Assembly: GCA_022826515.1 (NCBI GenBank)
Contig: JAJDUT010000082.1
Location: 1 to 64,000 of the forward strand
Source of the DNA: Candidatus Latescibacterota bacterium
Lineage (GTDB): Bacteria; Latescibacterota; UBA2968; UBA8231
Direction: 5' to 3'
Length of the DNA stretch: 64,000 nt
Shown here in pieces: positions 8,106-15,317 of this stretch (its first letter is position 1; each line of letters opens with the position of its first letter). Made by a program: the position numbers and the translations under genes. The notes below the pieces were generated by a model. It saw only the letters and a list, made by a program, of their open reading frames with translations. It made no database searches and had not been told where the DNA came from.

Positions 8106-8498
8106 TCAACTTGCGTCAGTCGCGTTTTTACGTCGCGTATGGTAAAGCAGATTCGCTACGAGGAACATAGCGAGTATGGTCAGATAGGCACCTATTGTGC
8201 CGATCTCTTTCTCAATAATGGCCATCACAGCATTGGTAACGATCATCGCTGCGTACAATACAAGAATATGTCGCCACTCAAAGTTCCAACGGTCCATGAC
8301 ACTTCCTTCTTGTGTCGTCGCTTTCTTCTTTCGCACATAGTAAAACAGATTCGCAGATACGACAAAGAGCGCGAGTATGGTCAGATAGGCACCTATTGTG
8401 CCGATCTCTTTCTCAATAATGGCCATCACAGCATTGGTGACGATCATCGCTGCGTACAGCACAAGGACATGCCACCACTCAAAATTCCAACGGTCCAT
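8106..8498 (-). CDS. Tandemly duplicated small membrane protein
   Basis: A 130-residue open frame made of two near-identical copies of one unit of about 65 residues. Each unit reads MDRWNFEW, then two hydrophobic helices (VLVLYAAMIVTNAVMAII and GAYLTILALFVV-type), then a basic tail (YYVRKKK / YHTRRKN). Four transmembrane helices result if read as one chain. The DNA copies (about 8133-8297 and 8334-8498) are almost identical, so the duplication is recent. The second unit has its own ATG at 8297 with AAGGAAG upstream, so it may also be made alone. No known family recognised. Confidence 0.62.
   Translation of the reverse strand: MDRWNFEWWHVLVLYAAMIVTNAVMAIIEKEIGTIGAYLTILALFVVSANLFYYVRKKKATTQEGSVMDRWNFEWRHILVLYAAMIVTNAVMAIIEKEIGTIGAYLTILAMFLVANLLYHTRRKNATDAS
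8130..8498 (-). repeat. Direct tandem repeat, two units of about 165-200 bp
   Basis: The segments near 8133-8297 and 8334-8498 share long identical runs, for example the stretch covering GGTCAGATAGGCACCTATTG in both copies, and both end in the same ATG-proximal sequence. Period is 201 bases (the start codons are at 8297 and 8498), a multiple of three, so the frame is preserved through the junction. Confidence 0.85.
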
Positions 8499-8542
8499 GA
8501 CAATCCTCCTTATTCACAGTAGTTCCAAATGTGCGCGTCGCG

Positions 8543-9355
8543 TCAATGCTGATCGCGGCGCGGCAGAATCGGCTGATTCTTCAACTCGCGGATTAGCTCT
8601 ACAAGCCCCTCGGTCGCCGCTGCTAAAAATTTTTCGCCCTTTTCCTTGGTGGCTTTAGTCGCGTCCCCCATAACCCCGCTGGCCGTCTGCTGACTCCAGT
8701 ACGGTATCAGCCGCGCGCCCGATCCCTCGGGATGCGTGCCCCCCAACAGATCGGTGCGGAAGCTGGGCGACAGCGGCGAACGCTCGTCAACGGCCTTGTC
8801 CATCTCCACCAACTCCGGCTTGAGCGCCAAGTAAAGCGAGGTCTCGTATTCGCCGGCGTGCGAAGTGCCGCCGTAATCCGAGTCGCGCAGTTCGTTGCCC
8901 ACGGTCTTGGCGCGGCGTATATCCCAGTGATTGACCGAGGCACAGAGGATCTGGCCTTCGTATTCGAGGACGGTGAGACGGGCCGCTAGGTCGAGCGGCG
9001 AGGTATTGGAGCCGTGGCCATTGACGATGAGGATGCGCTTAAAGCCGTGGTGGGCCAAGCTGCAACACACGTCCTTGACGTAGCGGATGAAGGTGTCCCA
9101 CGTAATGGTTAGGGTGCCGTGGAAATCCATGTGGTGCGGGCTGTAGCCGTGGGTGACAGGCGGAGCGAGTACGGCTTCTTCGGGGATGCGAGCCACGGCG
9201 CGCTCGCAAATGCCGTGGCACAGAACCACATCCGTATCCACCGGCAGATGCGGGCCGTGGTCTTCGTGGGTGGCGACGGGCAGCACGGCCACGCGGCCCG
9301 CGACGGCAGCGTCCCGGGTCTCGTTCCAGATCATTTCAGCGTAGCGGTATTTCAC
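8543..9355 (-). CDS. Creatininase-family amidohydrolase
   Basis: A 270-residue metal-dependent amidohydrolase of the creatininase family, which includes creatinine amidohydrolase, the MftE peptidase and riboflavin/F420-pathway FAPy hydrolase. Metal-binding motifs are THEDHGPHLPVDTD near residue 28, NGHGSN near 110 and SHAGEYETS near 165 (Glu likely a ligand). The start is ATG 9355. It reads away from ddl. Neighbouring Gfo/Idh and RraA-like genes suggest a small-molecule catabolic role; the exact substrate cannot be told, and members in uncultured bacteria often act on unknown amides. Confidence 0.85.
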   Translation of the reverse strand: MKYRYAEMIWNETRDAAVAGRVAVLPVATHEDHGPHLPVDTDVVLCHGICERAVARIPEEAVLAPPVTHGYSPHHMDFHGTLTITWDTFIRYVKDVCCSLAHHGFKRILIVNGHGSNTSPLDLAARLTVLEYEGQILCASVNHWDIRRAKTVGNELRDSDYGGTSHAGEYETSLYLALKPELVEMDKAVDERSPLSPSFRTDLLGGTHPEGSGARLIPYWSQQTASGVMGDATKATKEKGEKFLAAATEGLVELIRELKNQPILPRRDQH

Positions 9356-9445
9356 GGCAGTTCACTCCTTGAGATAAGTAGAGTCAGCGCACGAGAACGC
9401 GGGAAGAAATACGCAATTCGCGCAGCACGGGCAAGTTGCCGTTCC

Positions 9446-9474
9446 TCGACAGTTTTCGGCATCCCTTCTATATT
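9446..9474 (+). promoter_or_regulatory. Candidate sigma-70-type promoter of ddl
   Basis: TCGACA (9446-9451), a 17-base spacer and TATATT (9469-9474). A start site near 9481 would leave a leader of about 40 bases before the ddl ATG at 9524. Confidence 0.5.
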
Positions 9475-9523
9475 TCAGGGAGGGGCAACTCTACTCGCAA
9501 CTTAATCGAAGGAACAGCAATAC

Positions 9524-10618
9524 ATGGGTCGCAAGATACGCCTCGGTGTGCTCTGCGGCGGGCGCTCGGCCGAGCACGAGGTCTCGGTGATTTCAGCGCG
9601 CTCGATGTTGGAAGCCATCGACAAGGACAAGTACGAATTGGTGATGATCGGCATCTCCAAGGAAGGACGCTGGCTGTCCGCCTCGGACACGCAGCAGCTT
9701 TTAGCGTCCAGTCAGGTCCACGAGGATGGACTAACGCCAGTGGCACTCGACTATCTGGGGACGCGCTCGCTCGTGGCGCAGCGAGGCGATGTGCAGGACC
9801 AAGCCCTCGACGTAATCTTCCCCCTCCTGCACGGCCCCTACGGCGAGGACGGCACTGTGCAGGGCCTGATGGAGCTGGCCAATGTAGCCTATGTAGGGGC
9901 CGGCGTCGTCGGCTCAGCCGTGGGCATGGACAAAGAGTTGATGAAGCGGGTCTTCAAGGCTGAGGGGTTGCCGCAAGTGGACTATCAAGTAGTGCGGCGC
10001 AGCCGTTGGGAAAAAAATCGCGCCGGGGTGCGCTCCGAGGTCGAAGCCGCTTTAGCCTACCCCGTCTTCGTCAAGCCAGTGAATCTCGGTTCGAGCGTCG
10101 GGGTAAGCAAAGCCCGCGATAGCGCCGAGCTGGAGCAGGCCATCGACGAAGCAGCGCAATACGACTACAAAATCGTAGTCGAAGCCGAAGCTACTGGCTG
10201 CCGCGAAGTCGAAGTGGCGATCTTGGGCAACGAGTCGCCAGAAGCGTCCATCACCGGCGAGATCGTGCCGGGCAACGACTTTTACGACTACAACGCCAAA
10301 TACATCGACGACAACTCCGATCTAATCATTCCAGCGCGCATCTCGCCCGCCACCCAAGAGGCCGTGCGCGAGCTGGGCATCCGGGCCTTTCAGGCGGTCG
10401 AAGCCTGGGGCTTGGCGCGAGTGGACTTTTTCGTGCGCGAAAGCGACGAGGCGATTTTCATCAACGAGATCAACACCATGCCAGGATTTACGCCCATCAG
10501 CATGTATCCCAAGCTGTGGGAGGCGAGCGGCGTGAGCTACGGTGATTTGATCGACCGCTTGGTCCAGTTGGGAATCGAGCGGCACGAGGACAAGCAGAAG
10601 ACGAAGACGGCGCGGTAA
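9524..10618 (+). CDS. ddl: D-alanine--D-alanine ligase
   Basis: A 364-residue ATP-grasp enzyme that makes the D-Ala-D-Ala dipeptide for peptidoglycan. Motifs: GGRSAEHEVSVISA at the N-terminus (Glu binding the first D-Ala), LHGPYGEDGTVQG, the serine loop VKPVNLGSSVG, and EINTMPGFTP near the C-terminus with the metal-binding Glu and Asn. Length fits the DdlA subgroup. A promoter-like pair lies just upstream. The gene is followed after 55 bases by a DUF445 membrane protein. Confidence 0.95.
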   Translation: MGRKIRLGVLCGGRSAEHEVSVISARSMLEAIDKDKYELVMIGISKEGRWLSASDTQQLLASSQVHEDGLTPVALDYLGTRSLVAQRGDVQDQALDVIFPLLHGPYGEDGTVQGLMELANVAYVGAGVVGSAVGMDKELMKRVFKAEGLPQVDYQVVRRSRWEKNRAGVRSEVEAALAYPVFVKPVNLGSSVGVSKARDSAELEQAIDEAAQYDYKIVVEAEATGCREVEVAILGNESPEASITGEIVPGNDFYDYNAKYIDDNSDLIIPARISPATQEAVRELGIRAFQAVEAWGLARVDFFVRESDEAIFINEINTMPGFTPISMYPKLWEASGVSYGDLIDRLVQLGIERHEDKQKTKTAR

Positions 10619-10673
10619 GCGGTATGCACATTCTGCGTCCATCTGCGGATAATCGTTGATTGCGAATTGATCT

Positions 10674-11381
10674 ATGAAAACAGCGCATTGGGAAAAAGGC
10701 AACGTCAGCAACCTAATTTCGCTCGTCCTATTGGTGGCGGGCCTCTGGGGACGCATTGAAGAAGTCGCTGGCAGCGAATGGGTGCTGGCGGTTGGGTTGT
10801 TTGGCTTTGCCGGCGGCGCGACTAACTGGTTGGCCGTAAAGATGCTCTTCGACCGGGTGCCCCTGCTGTACGGGTCGGGGGTGATCCCGGCGCGGTTTCG
10901 CGCCATCCGGGAAGCGGTCAAAGACGCCATCATGCGCTATTTCTTCGACGAGGAGTACCTGGAGCGATTCTTCGCCGAGCGGATGGCCGGAGACGATGTG
11001 GGAGAAAAGGTGCAAAAGGTGTTAGCGTCTGACGAGGTTGACGCAATCATCGACCGCAAGCTAGACGAGTTGGCGGAATCGCCGCAGGGGATGATGCTCC
11101 AGTTGGTCGGGACGCAGACGGTCAAGCCGCTGGTCAAGCAGTTCGTGATTGGGTTCGGGAGCGAGATCGCGCCGCTTTTGGCCGACGAAGCGGGCGTTGA
11201 CGTCAGCGCCATGCGGGAGCAGGTTGACGGGCTGTTGGAGACCAAGCTAGAGGAACTGACGCCCGACCGGGTCAAGGAGATGATGGAGGAAGTAATCCGC
11301 GAGCACTTGGGCTGGCTAATCGTCTGGGGCAATGTGTTCGGCGGCACTATTGGACTTTTATCTAAAGCACTGGGGTATTGA
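10674..11381 (+). CDS. DUF445-family membrane protein
   Basis: A 235-residue protein resembling the DUF445 family: an N-terminal hydrophobic segment, the typical GFAGGATNWLAVKMLFDR motif (residues about 43-60), a long amphipathic helical middle (residues 70-200), and a C-terminal hydrophobic helix (LGWLIVWGNVFGGTIGLLS). DUF445 proteins are membrane proteins of unknown function. Its stop at 11379-11381 is immediately followed by the SDR start at 11383, so the two are coupled. Confidence 0.82.
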   Translation: MKTAHWEKGNVSNLISLVLLVAGLWGRIEEVAGSEWVLAVGLFGFAGGATNWLAVKMLFDRVPLLYGSGVIPARFRAIREAVKDAIMRYFFDEEYLERFFAERMAGDDVGEKVQKVLASDEVDAIIDRKLDELAESPQGMMLQLVGTQTVKPLVKQFVIGFGSEIAPLLADEAGVDVSAMREQVDGLLETKLEELTPDRVKEMMEEVIREHLGWLIVWGNVFGGTIGLLSKALGY

Positions 11382-11382
11382 A

Positions 11383-12189
11383 ATGAGTCAATGGAATTTG
11401 CAGGACGAAGTAGCAGCAGTCATCGGTGGGACCGGCGTCTTGGGCGGAGCAATGGCTCAGGGATTGGCCGAGGCCGGAGCCTCCGTAGCGGTGTTGGGAC
11501 GAGACCACGACCGGGGGCACAAGCGAGTAGCGGCAATAGAGGCCGCAGGCGGCACGGGCGTTTTCGCCGCCTGCGACGCCACGGACAAAGCATCGCTCAA
11601 GGCCGCCCACGAAGCGGTCGTCGCGGCATTGGGTCCCGTCAACGTGCTCCTCAACGCAGCCGGCGGCAATCAGCCGCAGGTGACCCTAAACGACGACCTA
11701 GACTTTGCCGCAATAGCAACCGACGATTGGCAGCGTTGTTTCGACTTGAACTTGGGGGCTGGCGCGCTGTTGCCCTGTCAAGAATTCGGCTCGGCCATGG
11801 CCACACAGGGCCGGGGCAGCATCATCAACATCGCCTCGATCGCCGCCCATCTGCCGGTTTCGCGGGTGGTGGCGTACTCCGCGGCCAAAGCGGCCGTATT
11901 GAACCTAACCCAGTTCCTCGCGCGGGAGTGGGCCGACAAAGGCGTGCGGGTCAACTCCATCACCCCGGGCTTCTTCCCCGCCGAGCAAAACCGCCGCTTG
12001 CTCTTTGAAGAAGACGGCACTCCAACCGAACGCGGCCAACAAATCCTCTCCCACACGCCCATGGACCGCTTTGGCCGCCCCGAGGAGTTAGTCGGCGCAG
12101 CGGTGTTCCTCGCGTCGGACGCGGCCAGCGGCTTTGTCACCGGCACAGACATCCGCGTTGACGGGGGATTCTTGGCGACGACGATTTAA
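11383..12189 (+). CDS. SDR-family oxidoreductase (mannonate/uronate-type)
   Basis: A 268-residue short-chain dehydrogenase. Cofactor motif GGTGVLGGAMA near residue 15, NAAGG near 90, catalytic serine in IINIASIAAH near 145 and YSAAK near 158 (Tyr and Lys), and the C-terminal FVTGTDIRVDGGF. The insertion between the NAAGG and Ser strands and the GFFPAEQNRRLL loop recall D-mannonate/fructuronate oxidoreductases and 2-keto-3-deoxygluconate dehydrogenases, but this is a weak resemblance. The first frame Met lies upstream inside the DUF445 gene; ATG 11383 is chosen since it directly follows that gene's stop. Confidence 0.83.
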   Translation: MSQWNLQDEVAAVIGGTGVLGGAMAQGLAEAGASVAVLGRDHDRGHKRVAAIEAAGGTGVFAACDATDKASLKAAHEAVVAALGPVNVLLNAAGGNQPQVTLNDDLDFAAIATDDWQRCFDLNLGAGALLPCQEFGSAMATQGRGSIINIASIAAHLPVSRVVAYSAAKAAVLNLTQFLAREWADKGVRVNSITPGFFPAEQNRRLLFEEDGTPTERGQQILSHTPMDRFGRPEELVGAAVFLASDAASGFVTGTDIRVDGGFLATTI

Positions 12190-12202
12190 ATTTGTAGCTG
12201 GC

Positions 12203-12439
12203 ATGGATTTTGAAATTCTCGGTGAAATTACGCATATCGAACCAATTGCCAGAGGTACAGGAGTTCGCGCTCGCGTCCGATTAAACAAATTTTACGGCCA
12301 AGGTAGATGGCGTAAACTCAAGGGAGTCGCGCAGGTTCGCCTACTTGATGGAACAATTCGCCTTGCCGAAATTCATTGGTATGAAGCCCACGGCATAGGC
12401 CGGAAAGAATTCAAACTCAAACTTCCTTTCCTTGGGTAA
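12203..12439 (+). CDS. Small conserved hypothetical protein
   Basis: A 78-residue protein starting at ATG 12203. It is rich in basic residues (YGQGRWRKLKGVAQVRL) and carries the pattern DGTIRLAEIHWYEAHGIGRKEFK that I recall in short uncharacterised proteins of cyanobacteria and other lineages. No function is known. It overlaps none of its neighbours and is followed by another small gene in the same direction. Base composition is more AT-rich than surrounding housekeeping genes. Confidence 0.7.
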   Translation: MDFEILGEITHIEPIARGTGVRARVRLNKFYGQGRWRKLKGVAQVRLLDGTIRLAEIHWYEAHGIGRKEFKLKLPFLG

Positions 12440-12446
12440 TTTTACA

Positions 12447-12677
12447 GTGAAGAAAAAAACATCACAGTTTGCGATTTGTCTCAACAACGAAGGCTATGAG
12501 GCTTCTCTCGAAGTCGGAAAAGTGTATCGCGTAATTCCCGATCAGGAGGCGACTGCTCACGGGTACATTCGCATGGTGGACGAAAGTGGCGAAGATTACG
12601 CATTTGATGCCGATCGCTTTTACAAGATCGAATTCCCACCCCCGGTTGAAGCAACGCTAGACGCTGCTCTGCACTAA
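12447..12677 (+). CDS. Small conserved hypothetical protein
   Basis: A 76-residue protein. GTG 12447 gives MKKKTSQFAICLNNEGYEASLE, matching short uncharacterised proteins with this N-terminus; the frame is also open from TTG 12432. A central RVIPDQEAT and DESGEDYAFDADRF follow. It reads as a compact beta-rich fold. It lies seven bases after the preceding small gene. The pair may be a two-gene unit; no toxin-antitoxin family was recognised. Confidence 0.66.
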   Translation: MKKKTSQFAICLNNEGYEASLEVGKVYRVIPDQEATAHGYIRMVDESGEDYAFDADRFYKIEFPPPVEATLDAALH

Positions 12678-12687
12678 GATTTGCCTG

Positions 12688-13185
12688 TTATGTAATTGTT
12701 TGCTCATCAATATATTTCTCCATTGCTCGTTGAATTCCATCACTTATTTCTATATCTGATTTGCCAGATTCCCGTAATCGTTGAAGTACGAGATTATTCA
12801 CACTATTGCTAACCTGCTCTAGGAACGGCCAAATTTCATTTAATAATTTAGTGGCCTTCCGTTGTAGAGAGAGACTAAAGCCTACTGCACCATACTCTCG
12901 GAAGAAATGGTGTGTTACCCAATTTCTTTTTTTCAAGGCATCTTCAAGATCTTCTTTTAATTCTTCTGGTATTTCTAACTCCCTAAGAGCATCTTTAATC
13001 AACTTACCAAGTGTCTGTTTATAGCGAGTATCCATGAGCGGCTGAATCATAGCACCATCTAATTGTGCCTTTTTTAGCGCAGTCGCAGCATACAGTGAAA
13101 CCAGAGAATACTCAAGAACTTGGGCTTGGAATGTGGCCAGACCGAGTGCCGTCGCCATATCTCTTGCACTTTTTTCTTCACTCAT
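12688..13185 (-). CDS. HEPN-like helical protein
   Basis: A 165-residue all-helical protein starting at ATG 13185, which follows GAGGG by a good spacing; an upstream ATG at 13251 is less likely because that extension would overlap the next gene. Residues 87-92 read R-N-W-V-T-H, an Rx4H arrangement as in HEPN ribonuclease active sites, within KKRNWVTHHFF. No partner nucleotidyltransferase or other toxin-antitoxin component is adjacent. HEPN folds are only inferred from the motif, so the fold needs a structure check. Confidence 0.6.
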   Translation of the reverse strand: MSEEKSARDMATALGLATFQAQVLEYSLVSLYAATALKKAQLDGAMIQPLMDTRYKQTLGKLIKDALRELEIPEELKEDLEDALKKRNWVTHHFFREYGAVGFSLSLQRKATKLLNEIWPFLEQVSNSVNNLVLQRLRESGKSDIEISDGIQRAMEKYIDEQTIT

Positions 13186-13205
13186 TTTTTCCCTCAATAC
13201 TTGGT

Positions 13206-13583
13206 CTATCGACGGCAGAATGGGGTCCCTTGATGGAACCTCAGCTTCCAACCACCAGACGACCGCGTCCAGATTGAGCTCCTTCGTGCTTTCTCGATAT
13301 TTTCGCCGTAGGTGACGACACTATTGTACGTTACCTGTGCAACACCTTCAGAAAGAAGACGCGCATCAAAGTCTGGCAGTGGAATCACCGCTTCTATGGG
13401 CGTTGAAGGTACCGAAAGCGTGTCGGTGCGCTGGTAGATACGCCCAGACCTTCCAAACTCGAAGAAGTCCTCGGCAATGACTTCTTCCATTCTCGATAAG
13501 TCGAAACGCGTTTCCTCTCGCCACAATTCTTCTTCTAGGCGCTGTAGGAGTTCCCGATCTTCGGCAGTAAGTTCAGTCTCCAT
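13206..13583 (-). CDS. DUF4440/SnoaL-like protein
   Basis: A 125-residue protein resembling DUF4440 members of the NTF2-like fold: LQRLEEELWREE followed by MEEVIAEDFFEFGRSGRIYQR near residue 30-50, then alternating strands ending in SGGWKLRFHQGTPF. The frame continues upstream to 13775, but that extension runs into the GH5 gene and looks non-coding, so ATG 13583 is taken. Members often act as small enzymes or ligand-binding domains; function unknown. Confidence 0.72.
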   Translation of the reverse strand: METELTAEDRELLQRLEEELWREETRFDLSRMEEVIAEDFFEFGRSGRIYQRTDTLSVPSTPIEAVIPLPDFDARLLSEGVAQVTYNSVVTYGENIEKARRSSIWTRSSGGWKLRFHQGTPFCRR

Positions 13584-13755
13584 CGATGGTTGTTCCTCTC
13601 TGTTTCTACTCGATCCAATCAGCACCTCATACGGTGTGGGATATCCCAGCACTCTCCAGTAATTCGTCTCCCATCTCGAGAAATCCGTGAACGCGACACT
13701 GCCAGTGCCAGCCCTGATCACATTAGTCGTCACCATCGGCGACGTAGATTCTCGA

Positions 13756-15048
13756 TCACGGGGGAATGAACTCATGACTCTTACTGTTTTTGCGAAACTG
13801 GCGTTGTAGTATTTTCCACAAGGGGTTCATTCCTCGTGGCTTGAATTGCTCGGGATCTTTGCCCTGTTCGACAGCTTGCCAATAATGCCAACTCATCTTG
13901 TGACTCGATGCGATTTCATAATCTAACCCCGTCCATGATCCATCACCGCGAAAGGCGTAAAACGCCCAATGCCAACCTCGGCTATTATAGATTTCTATTA
14001 GGTCGCTCAGGTAGGCCGCAGCGCCTTCGAGCCGGCGGTCGTACCAAAATTCTGAAGCTATGATTCGGTGAGAAGGTATCTCATATCGCTCAGCAAACCG
14101 CTGCACCGCGTTGACCTCCTCCGCAAGACGATCGATAGTCCACGACTCCACAGGACCATCCCACCACTTCGGAACTCGGTCTGGATAGGCGTACCGGTCC
14201 TTATTGACTCGATAAGTCACCATCTGCCACGGCCCAGGATTGTGAAAAGCGTATAACACTTTGTCATCATCTACAGGGCGATTGAAGCCGAACGCTTGAG
14301 GAGCGGCATAGAACCAGCCATCGAGCATGATGGGCGTATCTGCATCTACTGAACGGATGGATTCGACCATTCGCTGGTTAAATCGGTTGAGGTCCGCTGG
14401 CGTATCCTGGATACTCTGAAACCATTGGCTGAAATTCTCGTCTCGTTCTTCAAAGCCGAATACCTTCTCTGGATGTGGTTCATTAAGAGGATTGTAAGCT
14501 ACGATTGCAGGATGCTTTTCCAAACGCATTGCTAACTGACGCCAGAAATTGAAGGCTTGTTCATGGTAGCTTTCGTCACGCCAGAGCCGGCCATCATCTT
14601 GGTTCTCATTCAACTGCTTCCAGCGTGCACCGGGCAAGCTGGCCATCGCAAGGACAACTTTGATACCATTGCTCTCGGCTTCATTGAGTGCTTCTATCAA
14701 CAGGGCTAGATCGATCTCATTGATTGATGCGAAATTATCAGCGTTGCCGATTAGGAAGTCTCTATTATCGGCGGGCCATGCATCGGGTAAAATCCGAACA
14801 TAATCCAGTCCCAGTTCACCTGCCGCCTTGTACCACTCAGGACGATGTAACTCGTTCTGCTGATTAGCTCCCTTACGCTGCTTTTCCCAAAAGCTAATCT
14901 TGGGAGCATCGGACATAACGCCGCTGGTAAAGCACAAAATAGATATTATTACTATGTACCTATAAATACCCCGTTGCCCCCCTTCCTTATGACTGTTTCC
15001 GTTCCGAATAAGCATCTGTGCTTTATGGTTTCGTGTTCCTTTAATCAT
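13756..15048 (-). CDS. Secreted glycoside hydrolase, GH5-like
   Basis: A 430-residue protein with an N-terminal hydrophobic signal-like segment (about residues 28-46) and a (beta/alpha)8 hydrolase body. The acid/base Glu lies in the motif YNPLNEPHPE and the likely nucleophile Glu in IIASEFWYDRR; both fit the GH5 cellulase-type clan. Aromatic substrate-cleft residues are abundant (WYDRR, WHWAFYAF). It probably acts in the periplasm or outside on a beta-linked polysaccharide. Its start overlaps the upstream short frame by four bases (ATGA at 15045-15048). Base composition is AT-rich, suggesting acquired DNA. Confidence 0.83.
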   Translation of the reverse strand: MIKGTRNHKAQMLIRNGNSHKEGGQRGIYRYIVIISILCFTSGVMSDAPKISFWEKQRKGANQQNELHRPEWYKAAGELGLDYVRILPDAWPADNRDFLIGNADNFASINEIDLALLIEALNEAESNGIKVVLAMASLPGARWKQLNENQDDGRLWRDESYHEQAFNFWRQLAMRLEKHPAIVAYNPLNEPHPEKVFGFEERDENFSQWFQSIQDTPADLNRFNQRMVESIRSVDADTPIMLDGWFYAAPQAFGFNRPVDDDKVLYAFHNPGPWQMVTYRVNKDRYAYPDRVPKWWDGPVESWTIDRLAEEVNAVQRFAERYEIPSHRIIASEFWYDRRLEGAAAYLSDLIEIYNSRGWHWAFYAFRGDGSWTGLDYEIASSHKMSWHYWQAVEQGKDPEQFKPRGMNPLWKILQRQFRKNSKSHEFIPP

Positions 15049-15260
15049 GCTTTCTTCCTGCGAAATGCCAAAGCAGTTTCGTAGTACTTGGTGATCGATC
15101 CTCCGTAGTTCTTGTTTATCAGGTCGGCGATACCATCAAATAGGTGCATGCGATTGAGTTCGGGCAGCGCGATGTGGTCAGAATAGGTGCCAATGAGTTT
15201 GATGTACTGTTTCGCCTCTATCCATTCCGCAAAGGTCCAAGACATCCCTGACAAGATCAT
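15045..15260 (-). pseudogene. C-terminal remnant of a SAM-dependent methyltransferase
   Basis: A 71-residue frame reading TFAEWIEAKQYIKLIGTYSDH then LPELNRMHLFDGI and YYETALAFRRKK. This is the usual C-terminal strand-helix end of class I SAM methyltransferases (the YSDH and final T-strand-Arg-Arg pattern). The N-terminal SAM-binding domain is absent: a stop codon precedes at about 15284 and the next gene begins at 15318. It is either a decayed methyltransferase or a small protein that evolved from one; overlap with the GH5 start suggests it may still be translated. Confidence 0.6.
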
Positions 15261-15317
15261 CAGGGTCCGGGCCTCACTTCGTCATAGAGCAAGGCAACGG
15301 TATTGAAGTCACCGCGC

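Noticed and set aside
8133..8498. Possible CRISPR or minisatellite
   Set aside because: Only two copies, coding in one frame, with the repeat unit equal to the encoded protein unit.
13584..13775. N-terminal extension of the DUF4440-like frame
   Set aside because: It runs into the GH5 stop region and lacks family similarity; ATG 13583 has a nearer ribosome-binding site and gives the family start.
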